Shown here piece by piece: positions 9,580 to 18,533 of a stretch of DNA of 64,000 nt. This DNA comes from Uliginosibacterium sp. (GTDB lineage: Bacteria > Pseudomonadota > Gammaproteobacteria > Burkholderiales > Rhodocyclaceae). The number at the start of each line of letters is the position of its first letter. Positions within the stretch are counted from its first letter, which is position 1. The stretch lies in the NCBI GenBank assembly GCA_016718265.1, contig JADKDZ010000001.1:186001-250000 (forward strand), read 5' to 3'. A model generated the notes under the pieces. The model worked only from the letters and a program-made list of their open reading frames with translations, was not told where the DNA came from and ran no database searches. A program made the position numbers and the translations under genes.

Positions 9580-11259
9580 TCAGACCCGGAACTGATTGAC
9601 CGCCTCGCGCAGGGCTTCGGCACGGGTACTCAAAGCCTCAGCGATCCGCGACGTGTCTTGCGCGACGAGGCTATTGTCTTCGCTCATGCGCGCCACATTC
9701 TCGACTTGCGCGGCAATCGCGTGCGTCGCCTGGTTCTGTTCGCCGATTGCGCCAGAAATATCCGCAATCGCCTCGCTCGCCTTGGCAATGCTCTCCCGGA
9801 TACTGCTCATGCATTCGGCCGCCTGAGCCGACAGCTGCTTGCCCGAGGAGACGCGCTGCTCGACCCGCTCCATGCTGCTGACCGCCTCCCGCGCCGACTG
9901 TTGCATACCGTCGATGGTCGCCGCGATCTCGCTGGTTGACAACTTGGTACGCTCGGCAAGCTTGCGTACTTCGTCGGCCACCACCGCAAAACCCCGCCCC
10001 TGCTCACCCGCACGTGCGGCTTCGATGGCGGCATTCAGTGCGAGCAGATTGGTTTGGTCGGCAAGCTCCTGAATCACTTGCAGCACGCCTGAAATCCGGT
10101 CGGACTGCTGGCGCAGGGCCAGAATGGTCTGGCTGGATTGGTCGGCTGCGGCCGCAATCTCTTCCATCTCGCGATGGCTATCCGCAATGATCCGTCCGCC
10201 ATCGTCGGCCGCACCATCCGCGTTCTTGGCACGATCGCGCGCATCCTGGCTGCCGCTGCCAATCAGGTTAATGGAGACCGACATCTCCTCCATGGCCGCG
10301 GCCATGCTCGCCGCCGACTCGCTCTGGTGGCCTGACGCGTCGGCAACCCGCCGCGACGCTTCCTGCGCAGCGGCGGCCGACTCGGCGATCTGGGCGGCCT
10401 CCTCCAGCACCGTACGAAGCGAAGCCTGCACGGCGTCGAGAAGCACGTTAAAAGCCGCAACAGTCTGCCCGGTTTCGTCCTTGGCCCCCATCGGTGCACG
10501 GCGCGTGAAGTCACGCTGCTGCGCAATCGACACGATCGCATCGCGCAATGCGCCCAGCGGCCGAGTCACCCCGAGCACAATCCGCAAGGCCAAGGCAAGC
10601 GTAAAAACAACAGCCAGCCCAAACGCCCAAAGCATGAATTTGATTGCGTTCTGCTCTGACGCCACGCTTTGAGCCCGGGCAATCTGACTCGCCTTCAGAC
10701 TCGCCTCGATAAGCGTAGCCTGAGTCCGATTGACGATTTCGAGTGCTGAACTCCAATCAAATATGCGGATCTTGAACTTGCCGAACAAAGTCCCTTGCAT
10801 ATCCTCATCTGTATTCTCTGCAAGCTCGCCGATGACTTCGTTCACCTGGTCGTCCACCTTGAGCCAGGCCTGCAGGGCTTTGTCAAAAGCCTGCCACGCC
10901 GCCAGCTCATCACTGCTCAACTCTTGCGCCGCATACTCTTTGACCGCCGACTCCAGAGTCTTGCGCGCCACGCGCTTGCTCTCAAGCGCTTTCTTGAAGG
11001 AAGGCTGCGCGGTGGTGTCCTGCTCGCGGGTAGCAACCTCAAGCGAGGCCTGGAGCAATACAGCAATCTGTCCCCTGATCGTGCCTAACTGAATGGAAGC
11101 CGGCAACTTGTGCTCACTCAGAACATCCAGCGCTTGTCCAACACGCGATATCCCGGACCATCCGCCCAAACCGACAAGTGCCAGCGCAAGAATCGACGCC
11201 AGTACAAGAAATGACAGCTTGAGCTTGAGCGAGATGGACGGCAACGAAATTCTTGGCAT
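9580..11259 (-). CDS. Methyl-accepting chemotaxis protein
   Basis: A 559-residue transmembrane chemoreceptor. The first membrane segment is at about residues 14-34 (LSFLVLASILALALVGLGGW), followed by a four-helix-bundle-type periplasmic sensor of about 160 residues. The second segment is near residues 210-230 (KFMLWAFGLAVVFTLALALR), then a HAMP domain (VTRPLGALRDAI) and the cytoplasmic signalling helix bundle. The tip carries the invariant hairpin core ADQTNLLALNAAIEAARAGE. The start at 11259 has AGGGAG 8 bases upstream; an ATG 6 bases earlier would be too close. It lies downstream of the terminator of the arabinose/ABC importer operon, so it is probably transcribed separately. The ligand is unknown; a link to sugar sensing is only positional. 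Confidence 0.9.
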   Translation of the reverse strand: MPRISLPSISLKLKLSFLVLASILALALVGLGGWSGISRVGQALDVLSEHKLPASIQLGTIRGQIAVLLQASLEVATREQDTTAQPSFKKALESKRVARKTLESAVKEYAAQELSSDELAAWQAFDKALQAWLKVDDQVNEVIGELAENTDEDMQGTLFGKFKIRIFDWSSALEIVNRTQATLIEASLKASQIARAQSVASEQNAIKFMLWAFGLAVVFTLALALRIVLGVTRPLGALRDAIVSIAQQRDFTRRAPMGAKDETGQTVAAFNVLLDAVQASLRTVLEEAAQIAESAAAAQEASRRVADASGHQSESAASMAAAMEEMSVSINLIGSGSQDARDRAKNADGAADDGGRIIADSHREMEEIAAAADQSSQTILALRQQSDRISGVLQVIQELADQTNLLALNAAIEAARAGEQGRGFAVVADEVRKLAERTKLSTSEIAATIDGMQQSAREAVSSMERVEQRVSSGKQLSAQAAECMSSIRESIAKASEAIADISGAIGEQNQATHAIAAQVENVARMSEDNSLVAQDTSRIAEALSTRAEALREAVNQFRV

Positions 11260-11418
11260 AGTCATTACTCCCTGTAGACGCGAGAACACACCCTGACAAG
11301 CACGACGACTCAGCTACTGCAGAGCATCGGATAAACACCTTTCAACCTGGCGCGAGTCACACCACTTGTGCAAGACCACCAAATCAATATTGTTATTCAT
11401 AGCACATAAAGTCTAGGC

Positions 11419-11451
11419 AAAAAAAACCCATCTGTCGGGAAGACAGATGGG
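11419..11451 (-). terminator. Rho-independent terminator of the arabinose/ABC importer operon
   Basis: CCCATCTGTC (11427-11436) and GACAGATGGG (11442-11451) form a perfect 10-bp stem with a 5-base loop. On the minus strand it is followed by a run of eight T (A8 at 11419-11426). It stands 28 bases after the stop of the last permease gene. Strong prediction. Confidence 0.92.
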
Positions 11452-11478
11452 CAAGCACGGGGAGACCCGATGAGAACC

Positions 11479-12456
11479 TTATTTCTTTCCAAGCTTGCTG
11501 CGCTCAAGCAAACGCTGAAGCAAGCAGAAGAGAAAGAGAAGAAAACCGATGGCGATACGCGTCCACCACGAACTGAGACTGCCATCGAATGCAATCAGAG
11601 ACTGAATCACGCCCAGGATCATGACGCCAACCAGCGTCCCCGCAACGAAGCCCACGCCCCCCGTCAGCAAGGTGCCGCCAATCACGGCAGCCGCGATGGC
11701 GTCCATCTCGAACCCGATAGCGTGCAATCCATATCCCGAAAGCATGTACAGCGTTACCAGAATGCCGCCAAGTGCCGAGCAGAAACCGCTAAGGACGTAA
11801 ACAAGGATCTTCGTGCGCGCGACCGGCAAGCCCATCAGGAGCGCAGAACGCTCGTTACCACCAATGGCGTACACGGTGCGCCCGAAGCGGGTGTAATGCG
11901 CGATATAGACACCAACCAGGAGCGTCACGATAGCGATCACACCGGACAGCGAAATCGCCGTCTCGGCCCCCAACGGCAAGCGGTACTCCGAGAGCGCGGT
12001 ATACGTCGGGTCCGTGATCGATATCGAATCGATGCTGATCAGGTAGCACAGGCCTCTCGCCAAGAACATGCCCCCCAGCGTGACGATGAAGGGCTGCATG
12101 CGAAACACCTGTATCAGCACGCCATGCAGCAGGCCAAACGCGCAACCGATGATCAGCACAAGCGGAGTAATCGCCCAGATGCTCCAGTGGTGGTGCTGCA
12201 CCAGCGCCGCGGTCACCATGGTACTCAGCGCTACGACGGAACCGACAGACAGATCAATGCCCCCCGCGAGGATGACGAAGGTCATCCCGACAGCCACCAC
12301 TAGCAGGAAGCCGTTATCAATAATCAGATTGACGAACACCTGCGGCGAGAGAAAGGCGTCGTAAGACACGGCGCCAAACCCGAACAACAGTATGAACAGT
12401 GCGGTTGTAACGACCAGCGGCAAGGTGCGCGGATTGATATAGCGCATCGCTTTCAT
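11479..12456 (-). CDS. yjfF: Sugar ABC transporter permease, YjfF-like
   Basis: The 325-residue protein is a polytopic inner-membrane permease of the BPD_transp_2 (RbsC/AraH/YjfF) family, with about eight to ten hydrophobic helices. Recognisable segments are VVAVGMTFVILAGGIDLSVG (family hallmark), MQPFIVTLGGMFLARGL, FGRTVYAIGGNERSALLMGL (coupling loop) and GGTLLTGGVGFVAGTLVGV near the end. Overall it resembles YjfF, one of two permeases of the YtfQRT-YjfF galactofuranose importer. Its start overlaps the preceding permease stop by 4 bases, so it is translationally coupled as the last gene of the operon. Substrate here is probably arabinose-related, given the ara genes upstream. Confidence 0.85.
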   Translation of the reverse strand: MKAMRYINPRTLPLVVTTALFILLFGFGAVSYDAFLSPQVFVNLIIDNGFLLVVAVGMTFVILAGGIDLSVGSVVALSTMVTAALVQHHHWSIWAITPLVLIIGCAFGLLHGVLIQVFRMQPFIVTLGGMFLARGLCYLISIDSISITDPTYTALSEYRLPLGAETAISLSGVIAIVTLLVGVYIAHYTRFGRTVYAIGGNERSALLMGLPVARTKILVYVLSGFCSALGGILVTLYMLSGYGLHAIGFEMDAIAAAVIGGTLLTGGVGFVAGTLVGVMILGVIQSLIAFDGSLSSWWTRIAIGFLLFLFCLLQRLLERSKLGKK

Positions 12457-13493
12457 GATTTATCCTCAACGCGTTGCTTGGAGGTGAACATCATGCTGCG
12501 GAATTTCTCTGACTGAATCAGACAGACCGTGAACACGACGACTGCCTTGACGACCAGATTGACTTCCGGAGGCACACCAAGCGAATAGATTGCATAGGTC
12601 AGCGTCTGGATGATCAGCGCACCAATGACCGTACCCATGAGACTGAAACGGCCGCCATCCAGTGAGGTACCCCCCAGCGCGACGGCCAGGATGGCGTCAA
12701 GCTCCATCCCGAGCCCGGCATTGTTGCCGTCCGCACTCTTGACGTTTGACGTGACGATCAGCCCGGCAATCCCGGCCGTCACGCCGCAGAACCCGTATAC
12801 CCAGAGCACGAGGGCACGCGCGCTGATGCCTGAGAAACGTGCCGACGTCGGATTCAGCCCCACGGCCTGAATGAAAAGCCCGAGCGCGGTTTTCTGTGTC
12901 AGAACGAGGAGCAGCCCCAGCACCGCCGCCACGATGTAGAGCGAGAAAGGAATGCCAAACAGGAAGCCGTTGCCAATGAAGAAGAAAGGCTCGTAGTAGA
13001 TCGTGACGATTTGACCCTCAGTGATCAGCTGTGCGACGCCGCGCCCCGCCACCATAAGGATCAGCGTAGCGATGATGGGCTGCATACCCACCCCGGACAC
13101 GAGGGCGCCGTTCCACAAACCGCACAGGAGCGCTACTAAGACCGCCACAAGCATCGCCAGTGGCATCGGGTAATTCGCCACATAGGTCTGCACGCCGTCC
13201 TGGATCGCCAGCGTACCGCCGATCATCACCGCAACGACGGCCCCCGAAATTGCCACCGTCGCTCCCACCGATACGTCTATACCCCGCGTCGCAATCACGA
13301 GTGTCATGCCCAGCGCCACGAGCATGACCGGTGCTGCACGATTCAGGATGTCGATCACGCTGCCATAGAGCGCGCCATTCTTGATTTCGATATCAAAGAA
13401 GTTCGGATTGAATGCGAAGTTGATCAGGCAAAGCAACAGCAGGGTCGCACAGGGCCAGAAGAGTCGATGTCGAAGACAGGCTTGGATGTTCAT
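12453..13493 (-). CDS. ytfT: Sugar ABC transporter permease, YtfT-like
   Basis: A 346-residue integral membrane permease of the same BPD_transp_2 family as its neighbour. It contains PVMLVALGMTLVIATRGIDV and SVGATVAISGAV (the G-I-D-x-SVG hallmark), MQPIIATLILMVAGRGVAQL, a coupling-loop region LGLFIQAVGLNPTSARFSGI, and ALGGTSLDGGRFSLMGTVIG. The long second extracytoplasmic segment (QLITEGQIVTIYYEPFFFIG) is typical of YtfT. It forms the membrane channel with the YjfF-like protein. It overlaps both neighbours by 4 bases (ATGA), so stoichiometric translation is likely. Confidence 0.85.
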   Translation of the reverse strand: MNIQACLRHRLFWPCATLLLLCLINFAFNPNFFDIEIKNGALYGSVIDILNRAAPVMLVALGMTLVIATRGIDVSVGATVAISGAVVAVMIGGTLAIQDGVQTYVANYPMPLAMLVAVLVALLCGLWNGALVSGVGMQPIIATLILMVAGRGVAQLITEGQIVTIYYEPFFFIGNGFLFGIPFSLYIVAAVLGLLLVLTQKTALGLFIQAVGLNPTSARFSGISARALVLWVYGFCGVTAGIAGLIVTSNVKSADGNNAGLGMELDAILAVALGGTSLDGGRFSLMGTVIGALIIQTLTYAIYSLGVPPEVNLVVKAVVVFTVCLIQSEKFRSMMFTSKQRVEDKS

Positions 13494-15007
13494 GCTTCAC
13501 CTCCGGCAATCATCCGGAAAATGCCAGGCTCATCGGCATCATTGCCGGCTATCTCGCCGATTTTCTGCCGGTCACGCAGTACAGCAATGCGATCGCTGAC
13601 CCGAAGGACTTCGGACATTTCAGACGAGATGAAGAGGATCGCCAGCCCCTTGCGGCATTGCGCTTTCACGAGGTCCATGATTTCCAGTTTTGCCGCGACA
13701 TCGATACCGCGGGTAGGTTCGTCCAGAATCAGCATTTTGGGCTCCGTTGCCAGCCAACGCGCGAGCAAGGCCTTCTGCTGGTTTCCGCCAGAAAGCTGAC
13801 CGATAGGTTTCTCGGAGTCGGAGGTCTTGATGCCAAGCTGCTTGATATATTCGTCTGCTATGACGCGCTGTTGCCTCACCGACAGAAAGCGAAACACACC
13901 GCGGCGCGCTTGCAGAGCGAGAATGATGTTCTCGCGGATTGACAGCTCGGCTACGATGCCTTCCGTCTTGCGATCTTCCGAGCAGAAAGCAAGGCCCTCC
14001 CGGATCGCCTTGCGCGGCGAATGCAGATTGACGCTGGCACCCTTGATCTGGGTACTACCACTGTCGGGCCGGTCGATGCCGAAGATCATGCGTGCGGTTT
14101 CGGTGCGGCCGGAGCCGAGCAGCCCGCCCAGACCGAGAACCTGGCCGGCACGAATATCCAGATCGATCGGCCGCATGCTGCCCAATTTTCCGAGTCCGCG
14201 CGCAGCGAGAAACGGAGCCTCGTCCTCGGCAGGCGCGATCTCGGCGCCCGCTTGACGCGCGAACGCCGCTTCGTCGATGTCACGCCCGACCATCTTGCTG
14301 ATGAGCTGAATGCGAGGCAACTCGGCCGCAGCGTACTCGCCTTCGAATTCGCCATTGCGCAGCACGGTGATCCGGTCCGAGATCGCATAGGTCTGATCGA
14401 GGAAATGCGTGACAAACAGAATGGCGATGCCACGCGCCTTGAGCCTGCGCAAGGCGTCGAACAAACGACCCACTTCGTCTTCGTCCAGACTGGAGGTGGG
14501 CTCGTCAAGAATCAGGACCTGCGCGTCGGTACTCAAGGCGCGGGCAATGGCGGCCATTTGCTGAATAGCCACCGGGTAGCTGGACAAAGGCAAAGTGACG
14601 TCGATGTCGACGTTCAAGGCAGCCAGCGCTGCCATGGCCTTGGTCTGCAGGGTCTTCCAGTCGATGCCGAAGCGAGACATCGGGAAGCGCCCGATAAATA
14701 TGTTCTCGGCCACCGACAGGTTAAGGCAGAGATTGACTTCCTGATATACCGTGCTGATGCCAAGCGCCTGAGCTTCGAGCACAGACTCGGCACGTATCGG
14801 CTTGCCGGCGAGCGTAATGCTCCCCGCATCACAAGACTCGACACCGGTTAACACTTTGATGAGGGTGGACTTGCCCGCCCCGTTTTGCCCCATCAGGGCA
14901 TGAACTTCCCCGGGAAACAGACGCAGTTGCGCGTCATTCAGCGCCACAACGCCGGGGAAGCGCTTGTGGATGCCCTGCATCTGCAGGATGGGTTGCTGCT
15001 CAGCCAT
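13490..15007 (-). CDS. ytfR: Sugar ABC transporter ATP-binding protein with two ATPase domains, YtfR-like
   Basis: A 505-residue tandem ABC ATPase that powers the importer from the cytoplasmic side. Domain 1 has Walker A GQNGAGKST and Walker B LILDEPTSSLD. Domain 2 has the diverged GLLGSGRTE in the Walker A position, signature LSGGNQQKALLARWL and Walker B LILDEPTRGID. One canonical and one degenerate nucleotide site is usual in the RbsA/XylG/YtfR/MglA group. The nearest match by appearance is YtfR, consistent with its partners. It follows the binding-protein gene after a 145-base gap that contains stem-loops, and overlaps the permease gene by 4 bases. Confidence 0.88.
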   Translation of the reverse strand: MAEQQPILQMQGIHKRFPGVVALNDAQLRLFPGEVHALMGQNGAGKSTLIKVLTGVESCDAGSITLAGKPIRAESVLEAQALGISTVYQEVNLCLNLSVAENIFIGRFPMSRFGIDWKTLQTKAMAALAALNVDIDVTLPLSSYPVAIQQMAAIARALSTDAQVLILDEPTSSLDEDEVGRLFDALRRLKARGIAILFVTHFLDQTYAISDRITVLRNGEFEGEYAAAELPRIQLISKMVGRDIDEAAFARQAGAEIAPAEDEAPFLAARGLGKLGSMRPIDLDIRAGQVLGLGGLLGSGRTETARMIFGIDRPDSGSTQIKGASVNLHSPRKAIREGLAFCSEDRKTEGIVAELSIRENIILALQARRGVFRFLSVRQQRVIADEYIKQLGIKTSDSEKPIGQLSGGNQQKALLARWLATEPKMLILDEPTRGIDVAAKLEIMDLVKAQCRKGLAILFISSEMSEVLRVSDRIAVLRDRQKIGEIAGNDADEPGIFRMIAGGEA

Positions 15008-15072
15008 GACTTCTCCGAGAAACCTGATTCATCCCGAGACGAAGTCTTGGGACTCGAACTGCTTCATAGGCA

Positions 15073-15139
15073 GCCCGCCCCCGGGCCAAAGCATCGCGTG
15101 CAACGATGCCCTGTCCCAGGCACAGGCTGCGCAGCAGCC
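15073..15139 (-). promoter_or_regulatory. Stem-loops between the binding-protein and ATPase genes
   Basis: Three short hairpins sit in the gap: GGCTGC/GCAGCC (15125-15139, 3-base loop) just after the binding-protein stop, GCATCG/CGATGC (15091-15109, 7-base loop), and GCCCG/CGGGC (15073-15086). None has a T-run, so they are not terminators. Hairpins in this position commonly stabilise the upstream binding-protein mRNA and lower expression of the membrane components; that role is inferred here. Confidence 0.5.
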
Positions 15140-15152
15140 AGACTTGCAAGGA

Positions 15153-16115
15153 TCAATACTTGCGGTTCGGGAATTCCTTGGCTGCAGTCTCCATCGGGAA
15201 GACGCCTTCCTCGGTGTTGATGCGCCTCGGCAAGGACTTGCCAGCAACGATGTCCTTGACGATCTGCATCAGCTGCGGGCCGAGTTGCGGGTTGCACTCA
15301 ACGCTGACGTTCATCTTGCCGGCCATCATGGCTTCGAAGGCGCCCTTCACAGCATCCACCGACACAATGATGATGTCCTTGCCTGGCTTCTTGCCAGCCG
15401 CTTCGATGGCCTGAATCGCGCCAATCGCCATGTCATCGTTGTGTGCGAACAGCACATTGATCTTCGGATCCGCCTTCAGGAAAGCTTCCATGACTTCCTT
15501 GCCCTTGGCACGGGTAAAGTCGCCTGTCTGCGAACGCGTAACCTTGAACTTCGGATTGGTCTTGATGATCTCCATGAAGCCCTTCTGACGCTCGATGGCC
15601 GGCGCCGAACCCACGGTTCCCTGCAGTTCAACGATGTTTACATCGCCCTGGCCCTTATAGTTCTCGAGCAGCCAACGGCCAGCCTTGCGACCTTCTTCGG
15701 TGAAGTCGGAGCCGATCATCGTCACATAGAGTGACTCGTCCTTGGTCTCAATGCTGCGGTCGGTCAGGACCACCGGAATCTTGGCAGCCTTGGCTTCCTT
15801 GAGGACGGTATCCCAACCGGTGGTCACCACCGGCGCGAAGCCGATCACATCAACCTTTTGTGCGATGAAGCTGCGGATCGCCTTGATCTGGTTCTCCTGC
15901 TTTTGCTGTGCATCGGAGAACTTCAACTCGATACCGGCTGCCTTGGCCGCGTCTTTGATCGAGGCGGTATTGGCGGTACGCCACTCGCTCTCGGCACCCA
16001 CCTGAGCAAAGCCCAACGTCAGTTTCTTGTCGGCCGCGAAAGACGGCATCGCAATCGCTCCGGCAACGAGACCAACGATGGCAGCGGACAACAGATTCCT
16101 TCTTGATTTCAGCAT
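15153..16115 (-). CDS. ytfQ: Periplasmic sugar-binding protein, YtfQ-like
   Basis: A 320-residue periplasmic solute-binding protein of the pentose/hexose (Peripla_BP_4) family. Residues 1-28 are a signal peptide ending in PSFAA. The mature protein begins KKLTLGFAQVGAESEWRTAN, very like YtfQ, the galactofuranose-binding protein. It has the two-lobed fold's conserved segments QENQIKAIRSFIAQKVDVIG and VLFAHNDDMAIGAIQAIEAA. It delivers substrate to the YtfT/YjfF channel. The location directly downstream of araA makes L-arabinose, perhaps in furanose form, the likely ligand (inference). It is separated from araA by 202 bases, which may hold its own promoter or a processing site. Confidence 0.87.
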   Translation of the reverse strand: MLKSRRNLLSAAIVGLVAGAIAMPSFAADKKLTLGFAQVGAESEWRTANTASIKDAAKAAGIELKFSDAQQKQENQIKAIRSFIAQKVDVIGFAPVVTTGWDTVLKEAKAAKIPVVLTDRSIETKDESLYVTMIGSDFTEEGRKAGRWLLENYKGQGDVNIVELQGTVGSAPAIERQKGFMEIIKTNPKFKVTRSQTGDFTRAKGKEVMEAFLKADPKINVLFAHNDDMAIGAIQAIEAAGKKPGKDIIIVSVDAVKGAFEAMMAGKMNVSVECNPQLGPQLMQIVKDIVAGKSLPRRINTEEGVFPMETAAKEFPNRKY

Positions 16116-16147
16116 GCTACGACTCCTCCTTCGAGTTTAACAATGAC

Positions 16148-16168
16148 CACCCTCGTGGCCTTAGGGTG
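16148..16168 (-). promoter_or_regulatory. Hairpin in the araA-ytfQ gap
   Basis: CACCCT (16148-16153) pairs with AGGGTG (16163-16168) around 9 bases, just upstream of the ytfQ-like start. No T-run follows. It could be a weak attenuator or RNA-processing element; no promoter boxes were convincing in this 202-base gap. Confidence 0.3.
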
Positions 16169-16317
16169 ACGCTGACTCACATCAGCATCATGCTGCAAGC
16201 GATAGCAGGCAGGTGTAAGCCGTCCCGCTTCGTACAGTCTTGAATCCTTTTCCTTTGGTGTTTCCCGTATGCCGTCGCTTGTTATGGGGGATTTGATCGC
16301 GACGCAATGTCCGTTTT

Positions 16318-17823
16318 CTAGCGCCTGTTGAGCGCGTAGTACACCTCGTTAAAGTTGATTTCGTTCTTGAAGGCAGCGAGATCCGTCTTCTCGTTGATCA
16401 GCAAATACTCGATACCAAACATTTCGGCGAGCGTGCGCAGATCGTCCGCCGTAACGGCTTGACTGTAGACGGTATGGTGAGCGCCACCTGCCAATATCCA
16501 GGCCTCGGCCGCAGTATTCAGATCAGGCAAGGCCTTCCACACCGCCCGCGCGACCGGCAAGCGTGGCAGGGCATGAGGCTGCGCGATGACGTCGACTTCG
16601 TTCACAATCAGACGGAAGCGGTTACCCATGTCAATGAGGCTGGCATTCAGGGCCCGGCCGGGCTGGGCAGAGAACAGCAGACGTGCTGGATCATCTTTCT
16701 TGCCGATAGACAAGGGCTGAACATCCAGAACAGGTTTCTTCTCTGCCGCGATGGACGGGCACACTTCAAGCATGTGCGCGCCAATGACGAGATTGTTCCC
16801 CGGGGTGAAGTCGTAGGTGTAGTCCTCCATGAACGACGTGCCGCCCGTCAGCCCCGCGCCCATCACCTTGACCGTACGGAGCAGTGCTGCCGTCTTCCAG
16901 TCGCCCTCGGCGCCGAAGCCATATCCTTGCTGCATGAGCCGCTGCACGGCCAGGCCGGGCAACTGCTTCAAGCCGTAAAGATTTTCAAAGGTCGTTGTAA
17001 AGGCCTTGAAGCCGCCCTTGTCAAGGAACTGCTTGATGCCGAGCTCAATGCGTGCCGAATCGAGCAACAGCTGACGCTTCTCCCCCCCTTGCTTGACGCG
17101 ATCAGTCAGCGTGTAGCTCGCTTCGTATTCCTCGACGAGTGCGGCAATGTCTGCGTCGGTCACGGCATCGACGACCTTGACCAGATCCCCGAGTGCATAG
17201 CCATTGACCGAGTAGCCAAAGCGGATCTGCGCGTCGACCTTGTCACCCTCGGTGACGGCCACTTCGCGCATGTTGTCGCCAAACCGAGCAACTTTAAGGT
17301 GATGGCTTTCATGAACCGCAGCCGCCGCGCGCATCCAGCGGCCAACACGCGCCACCGCGACGGGGTCCTGCCAGTGGCCGACCACCACGCTGTACTGCTT
17401 GCGCAGCCGGGCGCCGATGAACCCATACTCGCGGCCCCCGTGAGCCGTCTGGTTCAGATTCATGAAGTCCATATCCATCGAGTCCCACGGAATCGCGGAA
17501 TTGAACTGGGTGTGAAACTGAAGGAAAGGCTTGGCCAGCGTGGTCAGCCCGGCAATCCACATCTTCGCCGGCGAGAAGGTGTGCATCCACGTCACCAGAC
17601 CGACACAGGCAGCGGTGTTGTTGGCTTCACGGCACACCGCGAGGATCTCGTCCGGCGTCTTGACCGTCGGCTTGAGGACGAGTTTGATCGGCAGGCCGCC
17701 TTCGGCGTTCAAGGCAGCGACCACCTGGCTGGCATTGTCGGACACTTGTTGCAGCGTCTTGGGACCGTACAGATGCTGACTGCCGACTACGAACCACACT
17801 TCGAGTTGCTTGAATAGTTCCAC
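16318..17823 (-). CDS. araA: L-arabinose isomerase
   Basis: The cytoplasmic enzyme converts L-arabinose to L-ribulose. The 501-residue product has the characteristic start LEVWFVVGSQHLYG, then GLVTWMHTFSPAKMWIAGL and QFNSAIPWDSMDMDFMNLNQ. Later it has AEGDWKTAALLRTVKVMGAG and GTSFMEDYTYDF, which carry the metal-binding Glu and His residues of the family, with GGAHHTVYSQAVT near the end. Length equals E. coli AraA (500). I chose the GTG at 17823 because GGAG lies 8 bases upstream and the conserved N-terminus begins there. It lies 13 bases downstream of araD in the araB-araD-araA order. Confidence 0.96.
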   Translation of the reverse strand: MELFKQLEVWFVVGSQHLYGPKTLQQVSDNASQVVAALNAEGGLPIKLVLKPTVKTPDEILAVCREANNTAACVGLVTWMHTFSPAKMWIAGLTTLAKPFLQFHTQFNSAIPWDSMDMDFMNLNQTAHGGREYGFIGARLRKQYSVVVGHWQDPVAVARVGRWMRAAAAVHESHHLKVARFGDNMREVAVTEGDKVDAQIRFGYSVNGYALGDLVKVVDAVTDADIAALVEEYEASYTLTDRVKQGGEKRQLLLDSARIELGIKQFLDKGGFKAFTTTFENLYGLKQLPGLAVQRLMQQGYGFGAEGDWKTAALLRTVKVMGAGLTGGTSFMEDYTYDFTPGNNLVIGAHMLEVCPSIAAEKKPVLDVQPLSIGKKDDPARLLFSAQPGRALNASLIDMGNRFRLIVNEVDVIAQPHALPRLPVARAVWKALPDLNTAAEAWILAGGAHHTVYSQAVTADDLRTLAEMFGIEYLLINEKTDLAAFKNEINFNEVYYALNRR

Positions 17824-17836
17824 GAGAATGACTCCG

Positions 17837-18532
17837 TTACTTTTGACCGTAATACGCGTTCGCGCCGTGCTTGCGCAGGTAGTGCTTGTCCAGCAGGTGC
17901 GCAGCAATCGACGATTGAGAGGGATTCAGGCTGAAAGTGATCCACGCCATCCGGGCGATCTCTTCCAGCACAACAGCATTGTGGACAGCGTCATCGGCGC
18001 TCTTGCCCCAGGCAAACGGCGCATGCTCGCGCACCAGGATGCCAGGCGTCTCCAGCGCAGGCCCGTCGCCGAGGGTCTCGATGATCACCTTGCCGGTATT
18101 AAGCTCATACTCATGTGCTACTTCGTCACGGAGCAAGGCGCGGGTGCAGCGCACCGGACCATGAAAGTAGTCCGCGTGAGTCGTCCCGAGCGGTGGAATC
18201 TCTCGGCCTGCCTGCGCCCACGCGGTGGCGTGGGTAGAGTGGGTATGGACCACCCCGCCGATATCGGCATAGCGTCGGTACAAGGCGAGGTGAGTCGGCG
18301 TGTCGGAAGAAGGACGCAACGCGCCCTCGCGTTGGTTGCCGTCCAGATCCAGAACTACGATGTCGGCAGCCGTCATCCGCTCGTAGCTGACGCCGCTCGG
18401 CTTGATGGCAACCAGACCGGTTGCACGATCAATTCCACTGACATTGCCCCAGGTGAAGGTCACCAGACCGTGACGGGGCAAAGCCAGATTGGCTTCCAGG
18501 ACAGCTTCACGCAGTGCAAGCGTTGCGCTCAT
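17837..18532 (-). CDS. araD: L-ribulose-5-phosphate 4-epimerase
   Basis: A 231-residue class II aldolase-fold epimerase converting L-ribulose 5-phosphate to D-xylulose 5-phosphate, which enters the pentose phosphate pathway. Diagnostic segments are LVTFTWGNVSGID, AIKPSGVSY, SDTPTHLALYRRY and the zinc-binding VVHTHSTHATAWAQ. TTHADYFHGPVRCTR and the C-terminal HLLDKHYLRKHGANAYYGQK follow; the last is typical of AraD. The start at 18532 follows the araB stop by one base (TGA-G-ATG), so the genes are coupled. Confidence 0.96.
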   Translation of the reverse strand: MSATLALREAVLEANLALPRHGLVTFTWGNVSGIDRATGLVAIKPSGVSYERMTAADIVVLDLDGNQREGALRPSSDTPTHLALYRRYADIGGVVHTHSTHATAWAQAGREIPPLGTTHADYFHGPVRCTRALLRDEVAHEYELNTGKVIIETLGDGPALETPGILVREHAPFAWGKSADDAVHNAVVLEEIARMAWITFSLNPSQSSIAAHLLDKHYLRKHGANAYYGQK

Positions 18533-18533
18533 C

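Noticed and set aside
16459..17817. 452-codon frame antisense to araA
   Set aside because: Shadow of araA, which is conserved over its whole length.
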